44,202 nucleotides of DNA. It comes from Niveispirillum sp. Lineage in GTDB: Bacteria > Pseudomonadota > Alphaproteobacteria > Azospirillales > Azospirillaceae. Each line of letters opens with the position of its first letter. Position 1 is the stretch's first letter. The DNA lies in NCBI RefSeq assembly GCF_017996735.1, contig NZ_JAGOGJ010000050.1, positions 1 through 44,202 of the forward strand, written 5' to 3'. The notes under the pieces are model-generated. The model saw nothing but the letters and a program-made list of their open reading frames with translations, did not search any database and was not told the origin of the DNA. A program made the position numbers and the translations under genes. This document shows, piece by piece, positions 16,628 through 24,999 of this stretch.

Positions 16628-18634
16628 ATGATGCGGTTGGCGAATATTTCCACCTGGTTCCATAACAGCTCAATCTCCAAGCGTCTGGGGCTGATCGTGC
16701 TGATCTCCCTGCTGGGGCTGCTGGCCTTCGCGGCGCTGACCAGCGAGCAGCAATATGCGCAGCTGCAGGAGCGCTACAGCACCAGCGCCAAGTCGGCGGT
16801 GGAGGGTGCCAGCAGCGTCATCCAGACCTATGCCGCGCAGGAAAAGGCCGGAACCCTGAGCCGCGAAGAGGCGCAGGCCCGCGCCCTGGCGGCGGTCAAG
16901 GCCATGCGCTACGCCGGGGAATATGTCTGGGTGAACGATACGCGCCACCGCATGGTCATGCATCCGATCAAGGCGGAACTGGACGGCCAGGACATGTCGG
17001 ATTTCAAGGACCCGGTCGGGACCCTGATGTTCCGCGACATGGTCCGGGTGGCTACGGGCCCGGAAAAGTCGGGTTTCGTGCCCTATAAATGGCCGAAGCC
17101 CGGTTTCGACCAGCCGGTGGACAAGATCTCCTTCGTCACGCTGGTGCCGGAATGGAACTGGGTGGTGGGGTCGGGCGTCTATCTGGACGATGTCGGCCGC
17201 AAGCATCGGGAAATGCTGCTGATCCAGGTGGTTGCCGGTATCGTGCTGGGCGGGTTGTCGGCCGCTTTTTCCAGTGCCGTGGCCCGCACCCTGGCCCGGC
17301 CGCTGTCGGCGCTGACCGGTATCATGGGCGATCTGGCGGAAGGCGAGCTGGATGTGGAGGTGCCCGACGCCCGCGCCACCAACGAAATCGGGGCCATGGC
17401 CCGCGCCATCGCCGTTTTCCGCGACAATGCCCAGCGCGCCCGCGCGCTGGAGGAGGAAAAGCAGCGCGAGGAGGAGGCCAAGGAACGCCGCCGTGCCGCG
17501 CTGGAAGTGCTGACACGCGACTTCAAGATGGCCGTGGCCGGCAAGCTGAAGACCGTGGCCGCCGCCGCAACGGAACTGGAAGCCACCTCCGGCGGGTTGC
17601 AGGAGCAGGCCGAGATGACGGGCCGCCAGTCCAACAATGTGGCTGACAGTGCCCAGGTGGCCCGCGACAATGCCCAGACCGTCGCCGCCGCGACGGAGGA
17701 ACTGTCCGCGTCCAGTTCCGAGATCGGCCGGCAGGTGGGCATCACGGCCCAGATCACGGCCGAGGCGGTGGACAAGGCCCATAATGCCCGCCGCATCGTC
17801 GGCGAACTGTCGGATGTGGTGGCCAATGTCCAGGGGGTGGTGGGGCTGATCAGCGAGATCGCCAGCCAGACCAACCTTCTGGCGCTCAACGCTACCATTG
17901 AGGCGGCGCGTGCCGGCGAGGCTGGCAAGGGCTTCGCCGTGGTCGCCAGTGAGGTGAAGAACCTGTCGGGACAGACGGCCCGCGCCACCGAGGATATCAG
18001 CACCCAGGCCCGCGCGGTGCAGGAAGCCGCCGACGATGCCGCCGGCATGATCGCCAGCATCGCCGACATCATCGACAGTATCGGCCAGAATTCCAGCACC
18101 ATCGCCAGCGCCGTCAACCAGCAGGGCGCGGCGACCGCCGAGATCAGCCGTAATGTGCATGAGGCGGCGCGGCGCACAGGCGAAGTGTCGGAAAGCATCG
18201 TGTCCGTGCGCGAGGGGGCCCAGTTCACCATGTCGGCATCGGCGCAGTTGCACGCCGCGGCGGGTGAGTTGTCGGAGCAGGCGGAACAGTTGCGCCAGGA
18301 GGTGGAGGATTTCCTGTCCGCCATGGACCGGGCCGGCGAACGCCGTGCCTATGAACGCCGCAACGTCGATCTGGCCGTGGAACTGTCCGTGCGCGGTAAG
18401 GGCGGGCGGCAATCGGACCGGCAGACGGGCCGCATCACCGACCTGTCGGCCGGGGGTGCCGCCATCCTGACCGGCCTGTCGGTACGCCCGGGGGACGAGG
18501 TGGAATTGCTGGGCCTGCCCTGCGGTCCCCTGCGTGGAAGGGCCGTCACCATCGAAGACGGTGTGCTGCGCGTGCAGTTCCGGTTGGACGAGGCGACGAC
18601 GCAGCAGGTGGAAACGGTATTGGCGGCGGCGTGA
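16628..18634 (+). CDS. Methyl-accepting chemotaxis receptor with sCache_2 sensor and C-terminal PilZ domain (Tlp1-like)
   Basis: 668 residues from the ATG pair at 16628/16631; a TTG further upstream is less likely. Layout: helix 1 (about 18-38), periplasmic sCache_2 domain (YVWVNDTRHRMVMHP, FVPYKWPKPG, WNWVVGSGVYLDDV), helix 2 (about 195-215), HAMP (about 215-270), coiled coil, and MCP signalling hairpin with the tip text SQTNLLALNATIEAARAGE and GKGFAVVASEVKNLS. The last ~95 residues are a PilZ domain: the RxxxR motif (RAYER within ERRAYERR) and DLSAGGAAI, the c-di-GMP-binding pair. Azospirillum Tlp1 has the same build, with c-di-GMP binding to PilZ tuning aerotaxis. sCache_2 receptors often sense small carboxylates. 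No che genes adjoin it. Confidence 0.93.
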   Translation: MMRLANISTWFHNSSISKRLGLIVLISLLGLLAFAALTSEQQYAQLQERYSTSAKSAVEGASSVIQTYAAQEKAGTLSREEAQARALAAVKAMRYAGEYVWVNDTRHRMVMHPIKAELDGQDMSDFKDPVGTLMFRDMVRVATGPEKSGFVPYKWPKPGFDQPVDKISFVTLVPEWNWVVGSGVYLDDVGRKHREMLLIQVVAGIVLGGLSAAFSSAVARTLARPLSALTGIMGDLAEGELDVEVPDARATNEIGAMARAIAVFRDNAQRARALEEEKQREEEAKERRRAALEVLTRDFKMAVAGKLKTVAAAATELEATSGGLQEQAEMTGRQSNNVADSAQVARDNAQTVAAATEELSASSSEIGRQVGITAQITAEAVDKAHNARRIVGELSDVVANVQGVVGLISEIASQTNLLALNATIEAARAGEAGKGFAVVASEVKNLSGQTARATEDISTQARAVQEAADDAAGMIASIADIIDSIGQNSSTIASAVNQQGAATAEISRNVHEAARRTGEVSESIVSVREGAQFTMSASAQLHAAAGELSEQAEQLRQEVEDFLSAMDRAGERRAYERRNVDLAVELSVRGKGGRQSDRQTGRITDLSAGGAAILTGLSVRPGDEVELLGLPCGPLRGRAVTIEDGVLRVQFRLDEATTQQVETVLAAA

Positions 18635-18646
18635 AGCTGGCGGGGG

Positions 18647-19225
18647 TCACCTCGCCAGGGCGGCGCAGGCCCCATCATCCAGCAGCCGGGCGCTGACCAG
18701 ACCGTCGGCATCGGCGCTGGTCAGGGGTGAGGTGCCCGGCGGCGGGTCGAAGACGCGGACCATGCCCATGATCTGTGTTGCCGGCGCCCCCGGTGCCACC
18801 GACACGGGCAGCAGCAGCCGGTTGAAGGCCCGCCAGCCGCGACCGGCAGGCACCAGGAAACCGCGATAGAACATCGGCAGCCCGCATGCCAGGCTTTGGT
18901 GGAAAAGCGCGCTGCGACCAGGGACGGAGGCGGGGGCGATCATCTGGTCGAGATAAAGCCCTGTTCCGTCCTGTCCGAACAGGTCGCGCAGGCGTGTGCC
19001 GGACAGCCGGCAGCGCAACCGCCCGCCCTCGTGGCCTTCATAGATGAACATGAATGGCAGGATGGCGCGGGGCAGGGCGCAGGGGTCCATCTGCCGCCGC
19101 GTGGGCAGGACGGCACCGCCATTGGCCTGTTTCAGGCGCCACCAGAACAGCAGCAGCGCCAGCATGCCGCGATCCTCCACCAGGATCGCGTGGTCGATTT
19201 CTGCGGCGGATTTGTCCGGTTGCAT
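18647..19225 (-). CDS. PAS domain-containing protein (PAS_5 type)
   Basis: 193 residues from the ATG at 19225, preceded by GGGGTGG. Nearly the whole protein is one alphaproteobacterial PAS_5-like domain: a WWRLKQANGGAVLPTRRQMDPCALPRAILPF-type entry helix (seen as FWWRLKQANGG and PTRRQMDPCALPRAILP), then LRCRLSGTRLRDLFGQDGTGLYLDQM and a C-terminal strand pair. There is no output domain, as is usual for this group, and no cofactor ligand can be named. Role unknown, perhaps a small sensor or adaptor. It is convergent with the chemoreceptor gene (12 bp between ends) and divergent from the TPR lipoprotein. Confidence 0.75.
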   Translation of the reverse strand: MQPDKSAAEIDHAILVEDRGMLALLLFWWRLKQANGGAVLPTRRQMDPCALPRAILPFMFIYEGHEGGRLRCRLSGTRLRDLFGQDGTGLYLDQMIAPASVPGRSALFHQSLACGLPMFYRGFLVPAGRGWRAFNRLLLPVSVAPGAPATQIMGMVRVFDPPPGTSPLTSADADGLVSARLLDDGACAALAR

Positions 19226-19370
19226 GCCCACCCCTGTATGATTAACCACAGAATAGGCGAGTGGTGGGACGATAGGAACTATGCTTTCGTGCGCGGACGG
19301 TGACGCGCGATGCGGACGTGCATAGGATATGCTGAGTGCCGCCGCTGCCCCCGCGATCTTGAGGATATGC

Positions 19371-19934
19371 ATGATCCGCCGCCTGCCGACCCTGTGCCTG
19401 GCCCTGTCGCTTCTGGTCCTGCTGCCAGGCTGTCTGACGCCGCGTTGGGCGCAGCCGGTGAACCCCTTCATGAATGACGATACGGATCGGGGCCGGGCGG
19501 CGCTGAAGGCCAAGGATTATGTCATGGCCCTGGAATTTTATGGCCGGCTGGCGGAACAGGACCCCAACGACATGGGCGTCCGCTATCAACTGGCGCTGAT
19601 CAAGCAGCAGATTGGGCGGTATGATGAGGCCTATGGCCTGTTCCGTGTCGTCTATGTCTCGGCCGACGAGGATACGGCACCGCGCCTGGACGGGTCGGAA
19701 AGCGAGGAACCGCTGTATCTCGCGGCCGAACGCAACCTGCGCCTGCTGGGTGCCCGCCTGGACAAGAGCGATCCCGACCTGACGAGAATACAGGAGGAAC
19801 GGGCGCGCAAACTGGCCGAGATGAAAGCGGCGGAGGAAGCCGGCCGCAAACAGCATCAAGACCAGCCCACAGCGACCGGCACCTATGGCGACGGCAAGGT
19901 GCCCTGTTCCGTGACCACGTTGAGGGTATGCTGA
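19371..19934 (+). CDS. TPR-type lipoprotein
   Basis: 187 residues from the ATG at 19371. The N-terminus is a lipoprotein signal with lipobox LLPGC, so the mature protein is lipid-anchored at Cys21. Residues about 40-100 look like one to two tetratricopeptide repeats (DRGRAALKAKDYVMALEFYGRLAEQDPND, in parts RGRAALKAKDYVMALEFYG and MGVRYQLALIKQQIGRYDEAYGLF). The C-terminal third is charged coiled coil (IQEERARKLAEMKAAEEAG). Such small proteins often act as scaffolds in envelope complexes; no partner is evident here. The downstream gap holds no clear terminator. Confidence 0.75.
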   Translation: MIRRLPTLCLALSLLVLLPGCLTPRWAQPVNPFMNDDTDRGRAALKAKDYVMALEFYGRLAEQDPNDMGVRYQLALIKQQIGRYDEAYGLFRVVYVSADEDTAPRLDGSESEEPLYLAAERNLRLLGARLDKSDPDLTRIQEERARKLAEMKAAEEAGRKQHQDQPTATGTYGDGKVPCSVTTLRVC

Positions 19935-19985
19935 AAACCCGCCGTCGGCGCTGATACCATCAGCCCAAAATTTTGACCGATGATA

Positions 19986-20192
19986 TTATTCGGCGGCGAT
20001 GGCGTGTGAATGGCTAGTGCAGCCATTGGCCGGACGGGCATCGCCCACCATCTCCCGGATGGTGGTGAAGCAGCGGCCGCATTGCGGGGTCTTGCCGCAG
20101 GACTTGAACACGCCGGCCACACTGGACGCGCCATTGTTCACGCTGTGGCGCACGGTCTTGCAGTTGATGGCGTTACAGATGCAGACATACAT
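19986..20192 (-). CDS. bfd: Bacterioferritin-associated ferredoxin (Bfd-like [2Fe-2S] protein)
   Basis: 68 residues from the ATG giving MYVCICNAIN. Cysteines at 4, 6, 38 and 41 form the CxC-x31-CxxC pattern of Bfd, which holds a [2Fe-2S] cluster and reduces bacterioferritin iron for release. An upstream extension exists but places non-family residues before the conserved start. No bacterioferritin gene lies nearby. Two matching 15-bp dyads at 20236-20281 stand 44-89 bp upstream, consistent with iron control. The C-terminal 15 residues are loose and His-containing. Confidence 0.88.
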   Translation of the reverse strand: MYVCICNAINCKTVRHSVNNGASSVAGVFKSCGKTPQCGRCFTTIREMVGDARPANGCTSHSHAIAAE

Positions 20193-20235
20193 GATCGGAC
20201 AGCGACCCCGGTCAGCGATGATGGATATGGGATAC

Positions 20236-20281
20236 TGCAAATCACTCGCATGCGCCAGAGTGAAAATGCGAATCCATCGCA
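20236..20281. promoter_or_regulatory. Pair of 15-bp dyads, candidate iron-regulator (Fur/Mur-like) boxes for bfd
   Basis: TGCAAATCACTCGCA (20236-20250) and TGCGAATCCATCGCA (20267-20281) agree at 12 of 15 positions, and the second is a perfect TGCGA-N5-TCGCA palindrome. Their starts are 31 bp apart, about three helical turns, so two dimers could bind the same DNA face. They lie just upstream of bfd, an iron-starvation gene. The form TGC-N9-GCA resembles alphaproteobacterial Fur/Mur sites; the regulator is inferred. Confidence 0.45.
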
Positions 20282-20372
20282 ATGACCCCATGCACGATCG
20301 CGGGGGCGAACTATCGGCCCCGTTTCCGCCCCGTCCCTGCTATGCTGGGCCGGCAAACAGCCGGGGGAACCG

Positions 20373-20834
20373 ATGTCGATCAAGGATGATGTCGTGGTGC
20401 GCGTGGCCCAGCGCCGGGACGTGCCGGAAATGGTGGCGCTGCTGAGCGACGACATGCTGGGCCAGGGGCGGGAGCAGGGGACGGACCTGGAACCCTATTA
20501 CGAGGCCTGGGACGAGATCATCCTGGACCCCAATGCCGAAATCCTGGTGCTGGATCTGGATGGCCGTGTGGTCGCCATGGCGCAGTTGAACTATGCCCGC
20601 GGCCTGGGCCGCAAGGGCATGCGCCGCTGTACGGTGGAGGCGGTGCGTGTGGCATCGGCCCTGCGCTCCAAGGGGCTGGGCGCCATCCTGATGGAGAATT
20701 GCGTGGATATGGCCCGCGCGCGGGGCTGTGGTCTGGTGCAACTGACCACTGACAAGCAGCGGACCGATGCGCACAGGTTCTACCAGCGCCTTGGCTTTGA
20801 TGCTTCGCATGAGGGCATGAAGCTGTATTTGTAA
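20373..20834 (+). CDS. GNAT-family N-acetyltransferase
   Basis: 153 residues, one GNAT domain. It begins VVVRVAQRRDVPEMVALL (strand 1 and helix 1). The acetyl-CoA loop is VEAVRVASALRSKGLGAILM, a variant of the V-x5-R-x-x-G-x-G/A motif, and the C-terminal block is AHRFYQRLGFDASHEGMKLYL. The acceptor is unknown. GGGGGA lies just before the ATG. It stands 53 bp upstream of argC on the same strand, which may be coincidence; a link with arginine synthesis is not shown. Confidence 0.87.
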   Translation: MSIKDDVVVRVAQRRDVPEMVALLSDDMLGQGREQGTDLEPYYEAWDEIILDPNAEILVLDLDGRVVAMAQLNYARGLGRKGMRRCTVEAVRVASALRSKGLGAILMENCVDMARARGCGLVQLTTDKQRTDAHRFYQRLGFDASHEGMKLYL

Positions 20835-20887
20835 CGAACGGGTGCCAGAGTGCGGCACCCATCGGCATGATCAGGAGACCGCAGTAA

Positions 20888-21949
20888 ATGAGCACCGCTT
20901 CCGCTTCCTCCCCCGTCCGCGTCGCCATTCTGGGCGCTTCCGGCTATACGGGTGCCGAGCTGATGCGATTGCTGCTGCGCCATCCGCGCGTGCGCATCAC
21001 GGCCCTGACGGGGGAGCGGGCGGCCGGCAAGCCGGTGGCCGATGTGTTCCCGCATCTGGCCCCCTATGACCTGCCGGCCCTGACCAAGATCGCCGATGTC
21101 AATTGGGACGAGGTGGATTTTGTCTTCTGCGGTTTGCCGCACGGGACCACGCAGGAGGTGATCGCCGGCCTGCCCGCCCATGTCCGCGTCTGTGACCTGT
21201 CGGCGGATTTCCGGCTGTTCAACGTGGACACCTATGCCGAATGGTATGGCCACGCGCACAAGGCCGCCGATCTGCAGGAAACCGCCGTCTACGGCTTGGC
21301 GGAGGTGGCGCGTGAGCAGGTGGCCACGGCCCGGCTGGTCGCCAATCCCGGCTGCTACCCCACCGCGTCCTTGCTGCCGCTGCTGCCGCTGCTGCGCGAT
21401 GGGCTGATTTTGGCCGATGACATCATCATCGATGCCAAGTCCGGCGTGTCGGGCGCGGGCCGCGATGCCAAGCAGGGCAGCCTTTATTGCGAGGTGGCGG
21501 AAGGCATGCATGCCTATGGTATCGCGTCGCACCGCCATGCGCCGGAGATCGAGCAGAGCCTGGGCTGGGCCGCCGGTCGCGGCGATATCCGCATTGCCTT
21601 CACCCCGCACCTGATCCCCATGAACCGGGGCATGATGGCCACCACCTATGTCCGGCTGAAGGACGGGGTGGATGTGGCCACCCTGCGTGCCAGCCTGGAA
21701 AAGGCCTATGCGGGTGAGCCGTTCGTGAAGGTGCTGGCCCCGGGTGTGGGGCCGCAGACACGGCATGTCGCCGGGTCCAACCTGGCCCTGATCAATATCT
21801 TCGCCGACCGCATCCCTGGCCGCGCCATCCTGGTGTCCGTCATCGATAATCTGATGAAGGGTGCCTCGGGCCAGGCGGTGCAGAATTTCAACATCATGTG
21901 CGGGTTCGACGAGACGTTGGGCCTGGACGTCATTCCGGTGTTTCCATGA
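20888..21949 (+). CDS. argC: N-acetyl-gamma-glutamyl-phosphate reductase
   Basis: 353 residues, the long alphaproteobacterial form. NADP-binding start VAILGASGYTGAELMRLL, then FCGLPHGTTQE, the catalytic Cys156 in NPGCYPTA, a DAKSGVSGAGRDAKQG loop and HRHAPEIEQ with the acid/base His. It reduces N-acetylglutamyl phosphate to the semialdehyde in arginine biosynthesis. AGGAGA lies 9 bp before the ATG. Its TGA overlaps the ATG of the gamma-carbonic anhydrase gene (ATGA), so the two are coupled. Confidence 0.97.
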   Translation: MSTASASSPVRVAILGASGYTGAELMRLLLRHPRVRITALTGERAAGKPVADVFPHLAPYDLPALTKIADVNWDEVDFVFCGLPHGTTQEVIAGLPAHVRVCDLSADFRLFNVDTYAEWYGHAHKAADLQETAVYGLAEVAREQVATARLVANPGCYPTASLLPLLPLLRDGLILADDIIIDAKSGVSGAGRDAKQGSLYCEVAEGMHAYGIASHRHAPEIEQSLGWAAGRGDIRIAFTPHLIPMNRGMMATTYVRLKDGVDVATLRASLEKAYAGEPFVKVLAPGVGPQTRHVAGSNLALINIFADRIPGRAILVSVIDNLMKGASGQAVQNFNIMCGFDETLGLDVIPVFP

Positions 21950-22494
21950 TCCATACGCGCCCCATCCCCACCATCCTGCCTTATCAGGGCAAGGTGCCCG
22001 TCATCGACCCGACGGCCTTCCTGTCCAATGCAACCATCATCGGCGATGTCGAGATCGGGGCCGGCAGCGGCCTGTGGTTCGCCGTCACGGTGCGGGGTGA
22101 CGTGCATTCCATCCGCATCGGCAAGAACACCAATATCCAGGATGGCAGCGTCGTCCACTGCACCCGCCACCGGTTCAGCACGACCATCGGTGACAATGTC
22201 ACGGTGGGCCATCTGGCGCTGCTGCATGGCTGCGTGGTGGAGGATGGGGCCTTTATTGGCATGAAGTCCTGCATCATGGATGGGGTCGTGGTGGAGACGG
22301 GGGCCATGGTCGCGGCCGGCGCCCTGGTCACGCCCGGCAAGCGGGTGAAGGCGGGGGAACTCTGGGGCGGCAGCCCGGCCCGTTTCCTGCGCGCGCTTAC
22401 CGAAGAGGATATCCGCATGCAGATGACCATCGCCCCGCATTACGCCGAAATGGCCCGGCACTATCTGGACGAGGTGGGTGGCGGGGTCGGTTGA
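21946..22494 (+). CDS. Gamma-class carbonic anhydrase-like protein (left-handed beta-helix)
   Basis: 182 residues from the ATG overlapping the argC stop. It is built of hexapeptide repeats that form a trimeric left-handed beta-helix. The three zinc/iron His ligands are in VVHCT, TVGHLAL and LLHGC; RGDVHSIRIGKNTNIQDG is the classic YrdA/PaaY/CaiE text. Related proteins are carbonic anhydrases or acyl-CoA thioesterase-like. The proton-shuttle loop of archaeal Cam is absent, as in most bacterial members, so activity is uncertain. Pairing with argC suggests a metabolic housekeeping role (inference). Confidence 0.9.
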   Translation: MIHTRPIPTILPYQGKVPVIDPTAFLSNATIIGDVEIGAGSGLWFAVTVRGDVHSIRIGKNTNIQDGSVVHCTRHRFSTTIGDNVTVGHLALLHGCVVEDGAFIGMKSCIMDGVVVETGAMVAAGALVTPGKRVKAGELWGGSPARFLRALTEEDIRMQMTIAPHYAEMARHYLDEVGGGVG

Positions 22495-22541
22495 CCCCTC
22501 CATTCCCGTCCCCCGCCATCCAGTCGTTTCCCCCTATCCCC

Positions 22542-22593
22542 TTTTCCGGAAAACCGCACAAAAGCCCCGGCGACTGTCTGGATTTCCGGACAG
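22542..22593. promoter_or_regulatory. Candidate DctD upstream activator sites
   Basis: Two dyads lie upstream of the dctA -24/-12 promoter: the perfect palindrome TTTTCCGGAAAA (22542-22553) and CTGTCTGGATTTCCGGACAG (22574-22593; arms match at 8 of 10). Their centres are about 100 and 63 bp upstream of the -24 element, the range used by DctD enhancer sites in rhizobia. Both share a TTCCGGA core. Binding by the DctD encoded at 26.8 kb is inferred. Confidence 0.45.
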
Positions 22594-22645
22594 ATCGGGG
22601 TGGTGCATCTGTCCCAAGTCCTTGATTCCCCGTCAACCCTGCCCC

Positions 22646-22660
22646 TGGCACGGCGCATGC
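22646..22660 (+). promoter_or_regulatory. Sigma-54 (-24/-12) promoter of dctA
   Basis: TGGCACG-GCGC-ATGC matches the RpoN consensus TGGCACG-N4-TTGC at every position but one, with exact GG-N10-GC spacing. It is 79 bp upstream of the dctA ATG. RpoN-dependent dctA expression activated by DctB/DctD is established in rhizobia, and both regulators are encoded 2.3 kb downstream here. Confidence 0.8.
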
Positions 22661-22738
22661 CTATAGGCGATGCGAAGGCGGGACGGGGCTGAGCGAGCCT
22701 CCCAACCCGGCGGACACGGATCAATTGGGAGAAGCGAC

Positions 22739-24082
<1,344 letters not shown>

Positions 24083-24101
24083 GGCGCCCGTCAAGGGTTG
24101 A

Positions 24102-24131
24102 TGCCGGCCATATCGAGGGATATGGCCGGCA
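24102..24131. terminator. Bidirectional hairpin between dctA and the convergent secreted protein gene
   Basis: A perfect 13-bp stem (24102-24114 with 24119-24131, arm TGCCGGCCATATC) encloses a GAGG tetraloop, 19 bp after the dctA stop and 8 bp before the stop of the opposing gene. No long T tract follows on either strand, so termination may be weak or the hairpin may act in 3'-end stability. Confidence 0.6.
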
Positions 24132-24138
24132 CAGCTTG

Positions 24139-24879
24139 TCATGGGGGCGGGGTGATGAACGACCCCAGCGTCACCATGGCTTCCATCACCAGCTTATCCT
24201 CCTGACCGCCGCCACCACTGCCGCCCACGCGGTTGGCGGTGACAATGATTTCTTCCATGCCGGAGCGCTGTGGCCGGGCCACCGGCATGTCACTGTCGCC
24301 ATCCTGTTGCGGGCCGCCACGCACATCAAAGCGCAGGTTCTCCACACGATACTGGCGGTCGGGAAAGACCTGTTGTAACAGGGCGATTTCTTCCTTGATC
24401 CGGGTGTAGAGTTTCTTGCGCATCGTGCTGCGCACGGCTTCCAGCTCCGGCAGGGTCGGTTCAAACTTGATGGCGCCCACCCGGATCTGAAGACCGGGCC
24501 GGCTGGCGCGCTTGGCCCGTTCCGCCAGGGAGGCCAGCATCGCTTCCGGCAAGCGTGCCTCCAACGCCGTGCGCCAGCGGTCCAGCCCGGCGCTGTCCGA
24601 CACTTTCTCCATCGCAATGACGCGCCATTCGACCCTGTCGGCCACGGCGGCCGCTGCCTTGATGATGTCGGCGCGCTGGACCCCGCCACCATCACCCTGA
24701 CCGGCAACATCCACCACCAGAATGACGCGGGCGGTTTCGGCTTTGACCCATTCCTCAACCGACACGGACATGTCGATTGTGTCGGAAACCGGCTTCACCG
24801 GCTCTGCCAGGGCCGAGGATGTCGGTGCCAGGGCAAGCAGGGCCAGGGCGGTCAAGGGACCGAGGGAGAATTTGTGCAT
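24139..24879 (-). CDS. Secreted protein of unknown function between dctA and dctBD
   Basis: 246 residues with a clear signal peptide (leucine/alanine-rich, ending near SALAEP) and a good ribosome-binding site, AAGGAG, 8 bp before the ATG. The mature part is alpha/beta with a strand ARVILVVDVAG, a conserved-looking VQRADIIKAAAAVADRVEWRV, a helix ending in ARLPEAMLASLAERAKRA and a C-terminal RQYRVENLRFDVRGG, then a Gly-rich, low-complexity tail (GGSGGGG). The layout loosely recalls SIMPL-type periplasmic proteins but I cannot assign a family. It is opposite in direction to dctA and divergent from dctB (120-bp gap), so a link with dicarboxylate uptake is only positional. Confidence 0.7.
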   Translation of the reverse strand: MHKFSLGPLTALALLALAPTSSALAEPVKPVSDTIDMSVSVEEWVKAETARVILVVDVAGQGDGGGVQRADIIKAAAAVADRVEWRVIAMEKVSDSAGLDRWRTALEARLPEAMLASLAERAKRASRPGLQIRVGAIKFEPTLPELEAVRSTMRKKLYTRIKEEIALLQQVFPDRQYRVENLRFDVRGGPQQDGDSDMPVARPQRSGMEEIIVTANRVGGSGGGGQEDKLVMEAMVTLGSFITPPP

Positions 24880-24999
24880 GCAGCGAACTCCTTGCCGATA
24901 TCACCAGAATCACCGGCATGATTTCACCCGTTCCGCTTCACGGCCAGTGTTGAATTCGCGGCTTTCCGGCACCGTCGCCTCGTCATATCCTGGATCACC

